Of a stretch of 64,000 nucleotides of DNA, positions 8,244-16,534 are shown piece after piece. The DNA lies in NCBI RefSeq assembly GCF_022819085.1, contig NZ_JALHAG010000009.1:62001-126000 (forward strand). Direction: 5' to 3'. The notes beneath the pieces were generated by a model. That model ran no database searches and had not been told where the DNA came from. It saw nothing but the letters and a program-made list of their open reading frames with translations. Origin of the DNA: Planococcus ruber. Its GTDB lineage: Bacteria; Bacillota; Bacilli; Bacillales_A; Planococcaceae. Position numbers and translations under genes: made by a program. Each line of letters begins with the position of its first letter. The stretch's first letter is position 1.

Positions 8244-9311
8244 CTATATTTGTTGATTGATTGCTGCCAATCGTTTGAGCTCCTTTAAGAATAGCTGCAA
8301 CCGGCCAGCTATATCTTCCTTCGTGCCAAAACGGATTTCAGCTTCTTTTCTCAGCTCTCCTTCCAGTAATTGCAGATGGCTAAAGGCCGATTCAAGTACT
8401 TGCAGCACTTGTTCACCTCTGACTTCGCGGACGATTTCTGGAATGCCGTCGCTGTAGCCAGCTAAAAAACCTTCAGCGATCGCTTTCATCTTCGCTTCGT
8501 GTACGTCAAATCGATGTTTTCTGTATCGTTCGGTAGCAGCAAGCGAAACAAAATAAGTTTCGTATAAGTTCATAAAATTGCCGGCCATTCCCCTTGGATA
8601 ATAGAGAATTGGATAAGGATCAATCAGGCAGACTTGAGTGCCGTTCATCAATATATTTTCTGGTGAAGCATCCTGGTTGGTGAGAAGCGGGATGGTAAAT
8701 CTTTGCTGCCTGAGTTCTGCCGCCAAATGGATTGCTTTCTCGACCGCTTCGCTTCGGAATTCCGGGAGCGCCCGGCACAAAGTTTCAAAATCCGCCAATT
8801 GCTCTTCGCTTTCTTCTTTCAATCCTTGCTGCGCATCTCCTGCGATACTGCCCCGGAGCCCATCTTCCTTAGACCACGCAAGAAAACCGTAGCCCGATAA
8901 TCCATGAGGGATTTTCTCCGTCTTTCGGTAGATTTCGCCAATGTTCTGGCCTACTTGAAAAGCAGCTTCATGCTTCAGCTCTGCAAGATCAATGGCGGTT
9001 CCAACAAAAGATTCCCGTGTATATGTAAGCTCTTCCGTTACATAAAAGGAATAATGCATAGGCGCTGCCCCCTTTACCGCTTGATTGATAGCTGCGTAGT
9101 AAAGCTGGGTTCCACCGTACTCTGCCTTTAAAGCAGCCTCATCAAACGGGACCGGTTGGCCATAAGCTATTTCTTTCGGAATCCGCAGCACCCAGTCGCT
9201 TCCATCTTTTCGCACTTTCCAGGCATGATGCCAAGCCCCTTCTCCGAGAAATACCGGTGTTTCCACTTCCGCATGCCTAATGGCTTCTTGTAACTTTAAT
9301 GGATTGATCAT
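8244..9311 (-). CDS. Phosphotransferase of the APH / choline-kinase fold
   Basis: A 355-residue protein with the aminoglycoside-phosphotransferase fold: an N-lobe with GEGAWHHAWKV and the lysine region WVLRIPKE, and a C-lobe catalytic loop NQDASPENILMN followed by the metal-binding VCLIDPYP. The usual HGD of the catalytic loop is NQD here, but the aspartate and downstream asparagine are kept. The substrate may be a small hydroxyl compound or an antibiotic; sequence alone does not tell. Confidence 0.75.
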   Translation of the reverse strand: MINPLKLQEAIRHAEVETPVFLGEGAWHHAWKVRKDGSDWVLRIPKEIAYGQPVPFDEAALKAEYGGTQLYYAAINQAVKGAAPMHYSFYVTEELTYTRESFVGTAIDLAELKHEAAFQVGQNIGEIYRKTEKIPHGLSGYGFLAWSKEDGLRGSIAGDAQQGLKEESEEQLADFETLCRALPEFRSEAVEKAIHLAAELRQQRFTIPLLTNQDASPENILMNGTQVCLIDPYPILYYPRGMAGNFMNLYETYFVSLAATERYRKHRFDVHEAKMKAIAEGFLAGYSDGIPEIVREVRGEQVLQVLESAFSHLQLLEGELRKEAEIRFGTKEDIAGRLQLFLKELKRLAAINQQI

Positions 9312-9332
9312 CTTTTAACTTCCTATTCTTTT

Positions 9333-10073
9333 TTATTCGCCAATTCCGAAGAACGCAGTCAAAGGTATTTTCCGCCCGCCTTCATGCCATTGCCGATATT
9401 GTTCAAATACCGCCTGAATGTCATTGTTAAAACGGCCTTCTATGAGTTCTTTCACCGCAAGAAAACTCCGCCAATAATCAAACATGATACTGGACAAGCT
9501 CCCCAAATAGGAGGCACTTCCAAAATCATCAAGCGAACGCCCGCCGTAGTCTTCCGTGAATACCTTCACCAATTCGCTTTCAATCGCTGTAATTTCATCA
9601 AATTCTGCCGGGTTCAATACGAATTTTCGCGGCAAATATTGGCACATGCCTTCTTCAAACCAAATGCTGTCATCGCGTTCACCCTCAAATTCATCCACAA
9701 ATAAATCGGAATGATGCGTCAGCTCATGCGCTGCGATGGTGAACAGCTGATTTTCCGAGTAGTCCGCATAGAACCGCTCGATATGCGGCAAGTCTTTGCC
9801 GTCCAATTGCTTGAGGAAAAGCTGTCGCCATTCTGCAAGATCCGGTGACATATAAATAATGTCTTTATTCGTAAACGCAGGGATCGGCACTTCTGAAAAA
9901 ACGGTCGTTGCCAGTTCCGCAGAAGTCCAGACAATGGCTTTTGGCAGCTCGGTCAAGGCAAAGTCTTTTTCCAATAGTTTTTGGTAATCCAATAAGCGCC
10001 GATTGAAGCTTTCTGTAATGTCTCGATACTTTTCATAGGCTTTCGCCGTTTCGAAACTATAGATTGTTTTCAT
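9333..10073 (-). CDS. Putative zinc metallopeptidase (HExxH type), cytoplasmic
   Basis: About 246 residues with a gluzincin-type site: HELTHH at about residues 136-141 and a third-ligand glutamate in WFEEGMCQYLP about 25 residues later. No signal peptide or membrane segment. ATG 10073 is preferred over ATG 10079 because it is spaced properly from AAAGGG. A second, unrelated HEYHH protein (the lipoprotein at 12138-13094) lies nearby. Function unknown. Confidence 0.65.
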   Translation of the reverse strand: MKTIYSFETAKAYEKYRDITESFNRRLLDYQKLLEKDFALTELPKAIVWTSAELATTVFSEVPIPAFTNKDIIYMSPDLAEWRQLFLKQLDGKDLPHIERFYADYSENQLFTIAAHELTHHSDLFVDEFEGERDDSIWFEEGMCQYLPRKFVLNPAEFDEITAIESELVKVFTEDYGGRSLDDFGSASYLGSLSSIMFDYWRSFLAVKELIEGRFNNDIQAVFEQYRQWHEGGRKIPLTAFFGIGE

Positions 10074-10117
10074 GTTCATTCCCTTTCAAGGCGCAAGGAG
10101 CGGTAATAGAGTTCTTT

Positions 10118-10843
10118 TTAAAGCAAATGCTGATTGCCGTGAAAAATGCTCAAAATGAAATCTCTTTCAGGGACTTTCAACTTTTCATAGCCTGCTAGAA
10201 ATTCTTTATTGTCATAGGCTGCTTCTTTCAATTCCACTTCGATCGTTCCGTTAAATGACACGATGGCATACCGGGCATATGGCCAATTGCTGCAGCCAAG
10301 AGAGCCTGGATTCAAATAGGTTCTCGAGTTAGTCGAGAAATAATGGACAGGATGATGATGGCCGAAACACACGAGATCCACAGCGGAACCCTTATAAAGA
10401 GCCTCGAATTTTTCCCATGTCGGATCCGCATCGATTGGCAAGTATTTTTCCGCCGGATCCAAATGATAATGGGTCAACAAGAGGGTTTTGCCGCCATGGC
10501 GGACCGTCAGCTCTTTTGGAAGAGCCTTGAGTTCCGGAATGAACTTTTTATCCGTCCGGTCGAGCAGCCACTCATGGTGCACTCTTTCGCCGCCCTGGCT
10601 TTCGCCTTCTTCACCGTTTAAAAGGGCCAGCATTTCTTCTTCATGATTCCCCAGAATCATCGTCACATCATCCCGTGAACAAAGAGCTTCCAATACTTCG
10701 TTTGTTTCATAGCCAATGCCGACCATATCTCCTACGCAATAAATGTGTTTGATATCTGGCTCCTGGTCAATTTCTTTCAGCACAGCCTGAAGCGCTGAGT
10801 AATTGCCGTGAATGTCTGCCAGTATTGCAATCTTTTCTGCCAT
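10118..10843 (-). CDS. Metallophosphoesterase (calcineurin-like, YfcE/DUF2436-type)
   Basis: A 241-residue phosphoesterase with all the metal-binding motifs in order: DIHGN (residues 9-13), GDMVGIG, GNHEEE, LTHYH, GHHHPVHY. The short single-domain layout fits cytoplasmic phosphodiesterases or protein phosphatases. Only a weak ribosome site (AAGAAGTGA) precedes ATG 10843. Substrate not predictable. Confidence 0.85.
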   Translation of the reverse strand: MAEKIAILADIHGNYSALQAVLKEIDQEPDIKHIYCVGDMVGIGYETNEVLEALCSRDDVTMILGNHEEEMLALLNGEEGESQGGERVHHEWLLDRTDKKFIPELKALPKELTVRHGGKTLLLTHYHLDPAEKYLPIDADPTWEKFEALYKGSAVDLVCFGHHHPVHYFSTNSRTYLNPGSLGCSNWPYARYAIVSFNGTIEVELKEAAYDNKEFLAGYEKLKVPERDFILSIFHGNQHLL

Positions 10844-10889
10844 TTTGTCACTTCTTTCTGTAGCGTCTTTTTAATAAGTTCAGAAATAA

Positions 10890-11291
10890 TTAGTCTTGGT
10901 TTAAATGCCATAATTTTTTTAATGGAATGTCATCATAAACTATATTGTATTTTTCTTTTAACAATTGCTTTATACTTTCATCCGTATCCCCAGTGAAAAA
11001 CTTTATAACAATATCGCAGTGGGCCAAAGCCACATGATCTGTTAATTGTTTAGCAAACTCATCCAACTTTTCAATATGCTCTTCCTTTACAGTTTCTTCA
11101 GAGTAGATTTTCACATTGATTATATTCTGTCTTAACTCTTCACTTATAGATGAAAATGGAATATCCAGGTCTCTCAAAGTTGGTGCACGTTTTTCGTCCA
11201 TAATGGCTATTCGATAGATCCGTTCATCCAAGACAATATCCCAAATCTCCAAATCTTTGAATCTTAACTTTCTTTCAAAGTAGTGCATCAC
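10890..11291 (-). CDS. Unrecognised 133-residue protein
   Basis: I do not recognise a family. The protein is acidic, soluble, without signal peptide, and consists of alternating strand- and helix-like stretches ending in DDIPLKKLWHLNQD. The start is GTG 11291 or ATG 11288; AGGGAGTG lies just upstream. It follows another unknown gene by 20 bases and both are noticeably more AT-rich than their neighbours, so they may have arrived together. Confidence 0.6.
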   Translation of the reverse strand: MMHYFERKLRFKDLEIWDIVLDERIYRIAIMDEKRAPTLRDLDIPFSSISEELRQNIINVKIYSEETVKEEHIEKLDEFAKQLTDHVALAHCDIVIKFFTGDTDESIKQLLKEKYNIVYDDIPLKKLWHLNQD

Positions 11292-11311
11292 TTTTCACTC
11301 CCTAAAACCTT

Positions 11312-11797
11312 TTATTTAAAATTGGTTTGTCCCTTCCTATATTTCACGAACCTAGTTATGCAGCGGTGAGTGATATATTTCCGATGGCTCAATTCTTCAA
11401 TCCAGGTTTTAGAGTTAAATTGGTAACTTCCACTAGCGTCTCTATAGATAAAACTTCCAGAATTTACTTCAATAAAATTAGAATTCTCTTTCGCTTCTTC
11501 AATATATTTTTTGAATGTATGTTGATTTGGGAGATGATATAGTTCAAACACATCTCCTTCTTCCATGTACTTTTCAAGGTACAACAAAAATAATCGATTG
11601 CCTGCTCCTTCAACCTCATAAAGATAGGGCATAGAAAATAGATCAAAGATTTGTTTTCTCCAAAATGGATTAACCTCTTCTAAAGAAAAAGTCATGTAGT
11701 CTTTTTCAACCTCAAATTTGGTCTGTGCATTATACTCTTCAATTTCTTTTGGCAAAATAAAAGGTCTTGAAGAAGCAAGAAAAGTAATACTTGTCAT
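11312..11797 (-). CDS. Unrecognised 161-residue protein
   Basis: Soluble protein beginning MTSITFLASSRPFILPKEI, a beginning I associate with uncharacterised Bacillus proteins. Central FDLFSMPYLYEVEG and C-terminal basic KYITHRCITRFVKYRKGQ stand out. GAGGGGTGG precedes ATG 11797. It probably forms a unit with the 133-residue gene downstream. Both the size and the context would also fit an immunity-type protein, but nothing proves it. Confidence 0.6.
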   Translation of the reverse strand: MTSITFLASSRPFILPKEIEEYNAQTKFEVEKDYMTFSLEEVNPFWRKQIFDLFSMPYLYEVEGAGNRLFLLYLEKYMEEGDVFELYHLPNQHTFKKYIEEAKENSNFIEVNSGSFIYRDASGSYQFNSKTWIEELSHRKYITHRCITRFVKYRKGQTNFK

Positions 11798-11830
11798 TTT
11801 TCCACCCCTCGCTTTGAACAGAAAGAAGAT

Positions 11831-12151
11831 TTATCGCTGCTCTTCATCTCGTGTCTTTTGAATCACCCTATTAATCTGCTTCACAAGCTCCGCTAATTCA
11901 TCCTCTTTCATAAAGAAGCTGGTTCCCTCCGGCGTCATTCTGCCTCCATGCTTAAACGTTTCAAACGCTTCCTCTTCGCTCATCTCAATTGCTCTGAACC
12001 GGTCGCTATTGAACAGCACTTCAGCATTGACGGCTTTTTTTGAAGTGATTTCATAAACGAAGACGACCCGGTGATCTCCTAGAAAATAAATGAAGGGGTA
12101 GTCTACGTTGAACACGATACAAATCGCCGCCTTTTCTTTATTGTTCTGCAT
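11831..12151 (-). CDS. Unrecognised 106-residue protein
   Basis: Small soluble protein, hydrophobic strands in the first half (AAICIVFNVDYPFIYFLGD) and a charged helical C-terminus. Its start overlaps the last 14 bases of the upstream lipoprotein gene, so translation is likely coupled. No domain recognised. Confidence 0.6.
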   Translation of the reverse strand: MQNNKEKAAICIVFNVDYPFIYFLGDHRVVFVYEITSKKAVNAEVLFNSDRFRAIEMSEEEAFETFKHGGRMTPEGTSFFMKEDELAELVKQINRVIQKTRDEEQR

Positions 12152-13094
12152 CCTGGTATCCGCTATTCTTTAAAAAGGCCTCTGTCTCCAGTGCGGTCCA
12201 TTCTGGAATGGACATTTCTGGATGCTCGCTCAAATAAGTCTGGACCATGTCGTTTCCAATTTTGTAGTGAGCCCATTGCGGGATTTGCTTTACGGGATTG
12301 CCGTTATGGAACTCTATAATTATTTCCGGATCCGCCGATTGGTTAAATGCTTTGAAATTTTCAATTGCATTCGCTTTTTCATATTCCGATGAAAAGCTTG
12401 CCCATGGCGGAATCTGATCCGGATAAATTATTTTCGCAAATACATCCGCTTTCCCTTCCATCACTGTTCTTTCAGCCACAGTGAATAAAACGTTGTTTTG
12501 CTTTTCTTCGTAAACCATATGATGGTATTCATGGGCTACCGTTTGCTTTAGCGAATCTTCATTAAAACGCGGGTCAAGTAAAAGGACCATGTCGCCTTTT
12601 TCCCAGACAAATCCTGCCACATAATCCACTTCTTCCATCGATCTCGCAAACTCAGGCAACGCTGGAAAAACATGTATCGTTTTATTTTCACCTGGCAGAA
12701 GATCGGCCGATAACACGAGCGCTTCTTTAATGGCTTCTTCATACTGTTCTTTTTGCTCGGTTAACTCCGTCACACTAGCCTCCAATTTTGCTAAATCAAA
12801 AGGCACGGCGAATATCCATTCCTCCAAAATGCTATAGCCCAATCCATGGTCCCGAAGGCTGCCATGGACAATTTTTTTGTAAAGTTCGTCTTTATTGTCC
12901 GGATTCTCCTCTGCCGCTTTGATAAACTCCTCCATAGCCGGCAAATAATTCACGACTGTAAACTCCTGCTCTTTCTGTTCGAACGAAAAGCTCGGTTCCA
13001 CTTCTTGCTTCTCAATTTCCTCGTTCTTTTCCGAACAGCCCGTTAAAGAAATTAAAATCAAAAAGACAAGGGCTGCAACTTTAAAATTAGCCAT
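12138..13094 (-). CDS. Lipoprotein with DUF2268-type zinc protease domain
   Basis: A 318-residue lipoprotein. The first 20 residues form a lipoprotein signal with lipobox LTGC (cysteine at residue 20), followed by a charged linker. The C-terminal half contains HEYHHMVYEE with a downstream glutamate in ERTVMEGKADVFA, matching the DUF2268 predicted Zn-protease family. It should be anchored on the outer face of the membrane. Target unknown. Confidence 0.75.
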   Translation of the reverse strand: MANFKVAALVFLILISLTGCSEKNEEIEKQEVEPSFSFEQKEQEFTVVNYLPAMEEFIKAAEENPDNKDELYKKIVHGSLRDHGLGYSILEEWIFAVPFDLAKLEASVTELTEQKEQYEEAIKEALVLSADLLPGENKTIHVFPALPEFARSMEEVDYVAGFVWEKGDMVLLLDPRFNEDSLKQTVAHEYHHMVYEEKQNNVLFTVAERTVMEGKADVFAKIIYPDQIPPWASFSSEYEKANAIENFKAFNQSADPEIIIEFHNGNPVKQIPQWAHYKIGNDMVQTYLSEHPEMSIPEWTALETEAFLKNSGYQDAEQ

Positions 13095-13127
13095 AGCGGA
13101 CGCTCCTTTTGCTTTAGAAAGGTGAAT

Positions 13128-13454
13128 TCAATCAATAAAATATGGATAAAACTTCACTATTGTAATTACGAAACTCATCAAGTTAAATAGCAACAATCCG
13201 TAGACCAAAGGTGAGATCTTAAAATAGAACGGTATGACTTGCGGCGTTTCCTGCCTGTTATCGATCCTTGAAAATGCGTTGTATTGGTTAGTGGTTTGAT
13301 TGGAGTAAAGCTGCAGGAGCCAAATAGCTCCAAAGATCAATAAGCCGCCAAGCAACATGATATCGATTAAGTTCCAGTCAAAAAATAAGGATATAGACCA
13401 AAGCACCGCTGTTTCAACCGCGGCAGTCGCGATGATGATGAATATGTTTTTCAT
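13128..13454 (-). CDS. Small membrane protein
   Basis: A 108-residue protein with three predicted membrane helices (residues 2-22, 28-48 and 83-103) and a polar middle loop containing SRIDNRQETPQVIP. GTAGAGGTG precedes ATG 13454. It leads the lipoprotein gene by 33 bases. Family not recognised. Confidence 0.65.
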   Translation of the reverse strand: MKNIFIIIATAAVETAVLWSISLFFDWNLIDIMLLGGLLIFGAIWLLQLYSNQTTNQYNAFSRIDNRQETPQVIPFYFKISPLVYGLLLFNLMSFVITIVKFYPYFID

Positions 13455-13611
13455 AATTGCACCTCTACCTTAAAAGTAAATGGGAGAACAGCTCCCAAAG
13501 TTTCAAAAAGATGTTAAAAATTTCATTTCTATAATTTTATCAATAATTCTTTTAATTCAACAGCTAAAGTTGGAAAAAATGTGAAATTGCTAAAAAGCTA
13601 TTTAACCAACC

Positions 13612-13665
13612 TAAAAAGGCATCGATTCTTTGCTCTTTTCGAGAGCAACATCGATGTCTTTTCGT
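13612..13665 (-). terminator. Terminator after murE
   Basis: Compound hairpin: inner arms TTGCTCT / GAGAGCAA and outer arms GCATCGAT / ATCGATGT, followed by TTTTT on the minus strand, 17 bases after the murE stop. Confidence 0.8.
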
Positions 13666-13681
13666 GTTCTTTTATTTCTGC

Positions 13682-15166
13682 TTAATTTACTTGTTCTTTA
13701 TTCATCGTCTGAAAATTAAGCTGCTCTAAAACGATTTCTTTCTCGTTGTAAGGCAGATACCTGTCGCCCACGAGCAAAGTCGTTTCATGCCCTTTATCCG
13801 TTAACAGCACAATGTCTTCTTTCTCCGCGATACGAATAGCATGCCGGACTGCTTCCGCTCTTTCTGCCATTAACGTATACCGGCTATGAAGCATGCCTTT
13901 TTCAAATGCTTCGAGAATTTCACGGCTCGGCTCTTGCCCGGGGTTATTTGTCGTGATGATGACGTAATCTGCTATCGAAGCTTTTTGTGCCATAATCGGC
14001 CGCTTGAGCTGATCGCGGTAATTTCCCCCGGCAATCAGGATAATCAAACGACCTTTTTTAAATGGCAACAGACTGTCGATTGCTTTTTCAATGGCATCCG
14101 GTGTATGCGCATAATCGATATAGACCGTCGGCCCGTCTGAAGATGCCAATTTTTCCATACGCCCTTCCACCGGATAGACTTCCGGCAAATGTGCAAGGAT
14201 CGCTTCGATTTCCAATCCGTATGCATACAAAGCCGCAATGGCTGCGAGCACATTATACACATTGAATTTCCCGATAAAAGCCGTTTTCACAGCAAAGATC
14301 CCTTCGGGCGAAAGAAGCTGAAATTCCGTCCCTTGTTCCGTGTACCGAATTCCGCTCGCCTGAAAATCGGCCTCTTCCGATAGCCCGTAGCTGATGGTTT
14401 CAAAAGGCGTCATTTGCGAAAATAGCGTAGACCAGGAATCATCCTGATTCAAAACGGCGAATTTGGCTTTCCCAACGTCTTGCCCCAGCTGCGAAAATAA
14501 AAGCCCTTTCGCATGTCCGTAGCTTTCCATCGACTTATGGAAATCCAAGTGGTCGTGGCTCAGGTTGGTGAAGACCGCGATATCCATATCAACTCCCCAC
14601 ATCCTTCCGTTCACGAGTCCTTGGGAAGAGGTTTCAAAAATCATCGCAGAACAACCGCTTTCGACCGCTCTTTTCAACATTTTCAAGTTGGTCAGGACAT
14701 CGCTCGTGGTGTTCCGCGTTGAGCGCCAGTCATCCGCTGAACGAAACCCAAGCGTTCCGGCTACCGCTGATTGTTGCCCGGCTTTCTCCAACAATTCATG
14801 GATCAGATGCGAAACCGTCGTTTTGCCATTGGTTCCGGTCACGCCAATGGTGGAAAGTTTGGCTGCAGGGTAGCCGTGTAAATGATGCGCGAAGCGCGCG
14901 AGCACTTTAGCCGAATCTTTTACCCGGACCACACAAACATTGTCCGGCACCTGGCTGATTTCATTTTCTACAATGATCAATGAAGCGCCCCGGTTCACCG
15001 CATCCAAGGCAAATTCATGGCCATCAACGGTATAGCCGGCAATGCAGACAAATATATCTCCTGGTTGGACAAGCCGGGAATCCATTTGAATTCCTTCTAT
15101 ATTATGAGGCACAACGCCTTCGACCGTTTTCATTTTGATGAGATTCAATAATTCTTCTGTTTTCAA
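13682..15166 (-). CDS. murE: MurE-type UDP-MurNAc-tripeptide ligase
   Basis: A 494-residue Mur ligase that adds the third amino acid to UDP-MurNAc-L-Ala-D-Glu in peptidoglycan synthesis. It has the ATP loop TGTNGKTT (110-117), the carbamylated-lysine region GHAKGLLFSQ (218-227), GGNYRDQLKRP (380-390), and the domain-3 motif region TTNNPGQEP (405-413). Diaminopimelate-adding enzymes carry DNPR there, so this enzyme probably adds another amino acid such as lysine. The start is TTG 15166 with GAGGAAG upstream. It stands alone, not in a dcw cluster, with its own terminator. A paralogue elsewhere cannot be excluded. Confidence 0.85.
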   Translation of the reverse strand: MKTEELLNLIKMKTVEGVVPHNIEGIQMDSRLVQPGDIFVCIAGYTVDGHEFALDAVNRGASLIIVENEISQVPDNVCVVRVKDSAKVLARFAHHLHGYPAAKLSTIGVTGTNGKTTVSHLIHELLEKAGQQSAVAGTLGFRSADDWRSTRNTTSDVLTNLKMLKRAVESGCSAMIFETSSQGLVNGRMWGVDMDIAVFTNLSHDHLDFHKSMESYGHAKGLLFSQLGQDVGKAKFAVLNQDDSWSTLFSQMTPFETISYGLSEEADFQASGIRYTEQGTEFQLLSPEGIFAVKTAFIGKFNVYNVLAAIAALYAYGLEIEAILAHLPEVYPVEGRMEKLASSDGPTVYIDYAHTPDAIEKAIDSLLPFKKGRLIILIAGGNYRDQLKRPIMAQKASIADYVIITTNNPGQEPSREILEAFEKGMLHSRYTLMAERAEAVRHAIRIAEKEDIVLLTDKGHETTLLVGDRYLPYNEKEIVLEQLNFQTMNKEQVN

Positions 15167-15260
15167 TGGCCTCTTCCTCTCCGCCTCATAGGAAACTCCA
15201 AAAATCCTACTCCCTGTTTCACCAGTCTACTGCATGAGTAAAATTCTGGCTAATCAAAAG

Positions 15261-15304
15261 AAAAAACCGCACCCAACACCTGAATACAGGTATTGAATGC
15301 GGTA
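15261..15304 (-). terminator. Terminator after the aldo/keto reductase
   Basis: Long hairpin with arms ACCGCA...CACCTG and CAGGT...TGCGGT (one internal mismatch region), followed by TTTTTT on the minus strand. Confidence 0.8.
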
Positions 15305-15310
15305 CTTCTT

Positions 15311-16381
15311 TTATTCGTCGATTCCCATCGATTTCCGGTAGCCGTTCAAGTACGGAATTTCAGAAGGGCTGCCCATGTCTGGTGCGCTCATGGCGCGGTG
15401 CCAAAGCGGATAAATCGGCACCGGACGTGCCACGGCCTCGATTTTATCCTGCTCTTCTTCCGTCAATTGAATGTCAAACGAAGCGATATTCTCTTTCAAT
15501 TGTTCTTCGTTTCGCGCAGCAATGACAATCGGCCCGACATTTGGACGGTCGCGGACCCATGCATAGGCGATTTGCGGGACCGAGGCGTTGTGGTTCGCCG
15601 CCACTTCCTCCAAGGCATCAATGACCTGATAAAGACGTTCCTGGTCCTGCACCCACGGCTCCGGCCATCCGGCACCTTGCCGGGTGTTTTCTGGCGCTGT
15701 TTTGTTGCGCCCGATCTTCCCGTTCAGCAAGCCTTCACCAAGCGGGCTCCAGATCATGGAACTGACCCCAAGCTCTTTCCCAGCCGGCAGCAGTTCATAC
15801 TCCGCTTCCCGCGCTTCCGGCGTGTAGTAGATTTGCTGGGTAATCGGCGGAATAAACCCGTTTTGCTCCGCAATGGTCACCGTTCGTGCAAGTGCCCAGC
15901 CGCTGTAATTCGAAACGCCCCAATGGCGGATCTTGCCGGACTTCACTAATTGCGTCATCGTTTCCACCGTTTCTTCGACCGGCGTCTGCCCGTCCCATAA
16001 ATGGACGAAATACAGGTCAAGGTAATCTGTTCCGAGCCGCTCCAAGGTCTGATCGATTGAAGATAAGATATTATTGCGTGAAGCTCCGCGCACATTCGGA
16101 TCGTCGCTCAGCGGAAACCCGGTTTTTGACGTCAGCAATACTTGGTCGCGGCGTCCTTTGATTGCCGCACCCAGCACACGCTCTGCATCGCCTTTTGAAT
16201 ATAAATTTGCGGTATCGAACATATTGATGCCTGCTTCCAGCGACATGTCGACCATGCGCCGAGCCACATCTTCCTTGACGTTTCCAGCCGCTTCAAATCC
16301 ATTTGTCCCGCTGAACGGGACCGTCCCCAATATGTATTTCGGAACGCGCAAGCCTGATTTTCCTAAATAGATATGTTCCAT
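15311..16381 (-). CDS. Aldo/keto reductase
   Basis: A 356-residue NAD(P)H-dependent oxidoreductase of the AKR TIM-barrel family. The catalytic tetrad is visible: D in [13 protein letters not shown] in the same motif, K in LLTSKTGF, and H in [16 protein letters not shown] precedes ATG 16381. Monocistronic, with a terminator on each side. Substrate (an aldehyde, ketone or sugar) unknown. Confidence 0.9.
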   Translation of the reverse strand: MEHIYLGKSGLRVPKYILGTVPFSGTNGFEAAGNVKEDVARRMVDMSLEAGINMFDTANLYSKGDAERVLGAAIKGRRDQVLLTSKTGFPLSDDPNVRGASRNNILSSIDQTLERLGTDYLDLYFVHLWDGQTPVEETVETMTQLVKSGKIRHWGVSNYSGWALARTVTIAEQNGFIPPITQQIYYTPEAREAEYELLPAGKELGVSSMIWSPLGEGLLNGKIGRNKTAPENTRQGAGWPEPWVQDQERLYQVIDALEEVAANHNASVPQIAYAWVRDRPNVGPIVIAARNEEQLKENIASFDIQLTEEEQDKIEAVARPVPIYPLWHRAMSAPDMGSPSEIPYLNGYRKSMGIDE

Positions 16382-16473
16382 AAGCTCCTCCTAGTGGGTA
16401 AATTTTTGTGATTGAATTCGACAATAGTAGATTACCCTCCCATTTCCCCTTTAAACGAGACGCATTAAATCTT

Positions 16474-16519
16474 CAAAAAAAGCCGCTTTCTTGAGTGATT
16501 AGACTCAAGAAAGCGGCTA
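16474..16519 (-). terminator. Terminator after the SLH protein gene
   Basis: Perfect 16-base inverted repeat AGCCGCTTTCTTGAGT (16481-16496) and its complement (16503-16518), loop of six bases, then a T run on the minus strand. Confidence 0.9.
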
Positions 16520-16534
16520 CCATTTTTCATTCAG

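Noticed and set aside
15293-15949. 218-residue plus-strand reading frame
   Set aside because: It lies fully across the aldo/keto reductase with all its catalytic motifs on the other strand; it is an antisense shadow.
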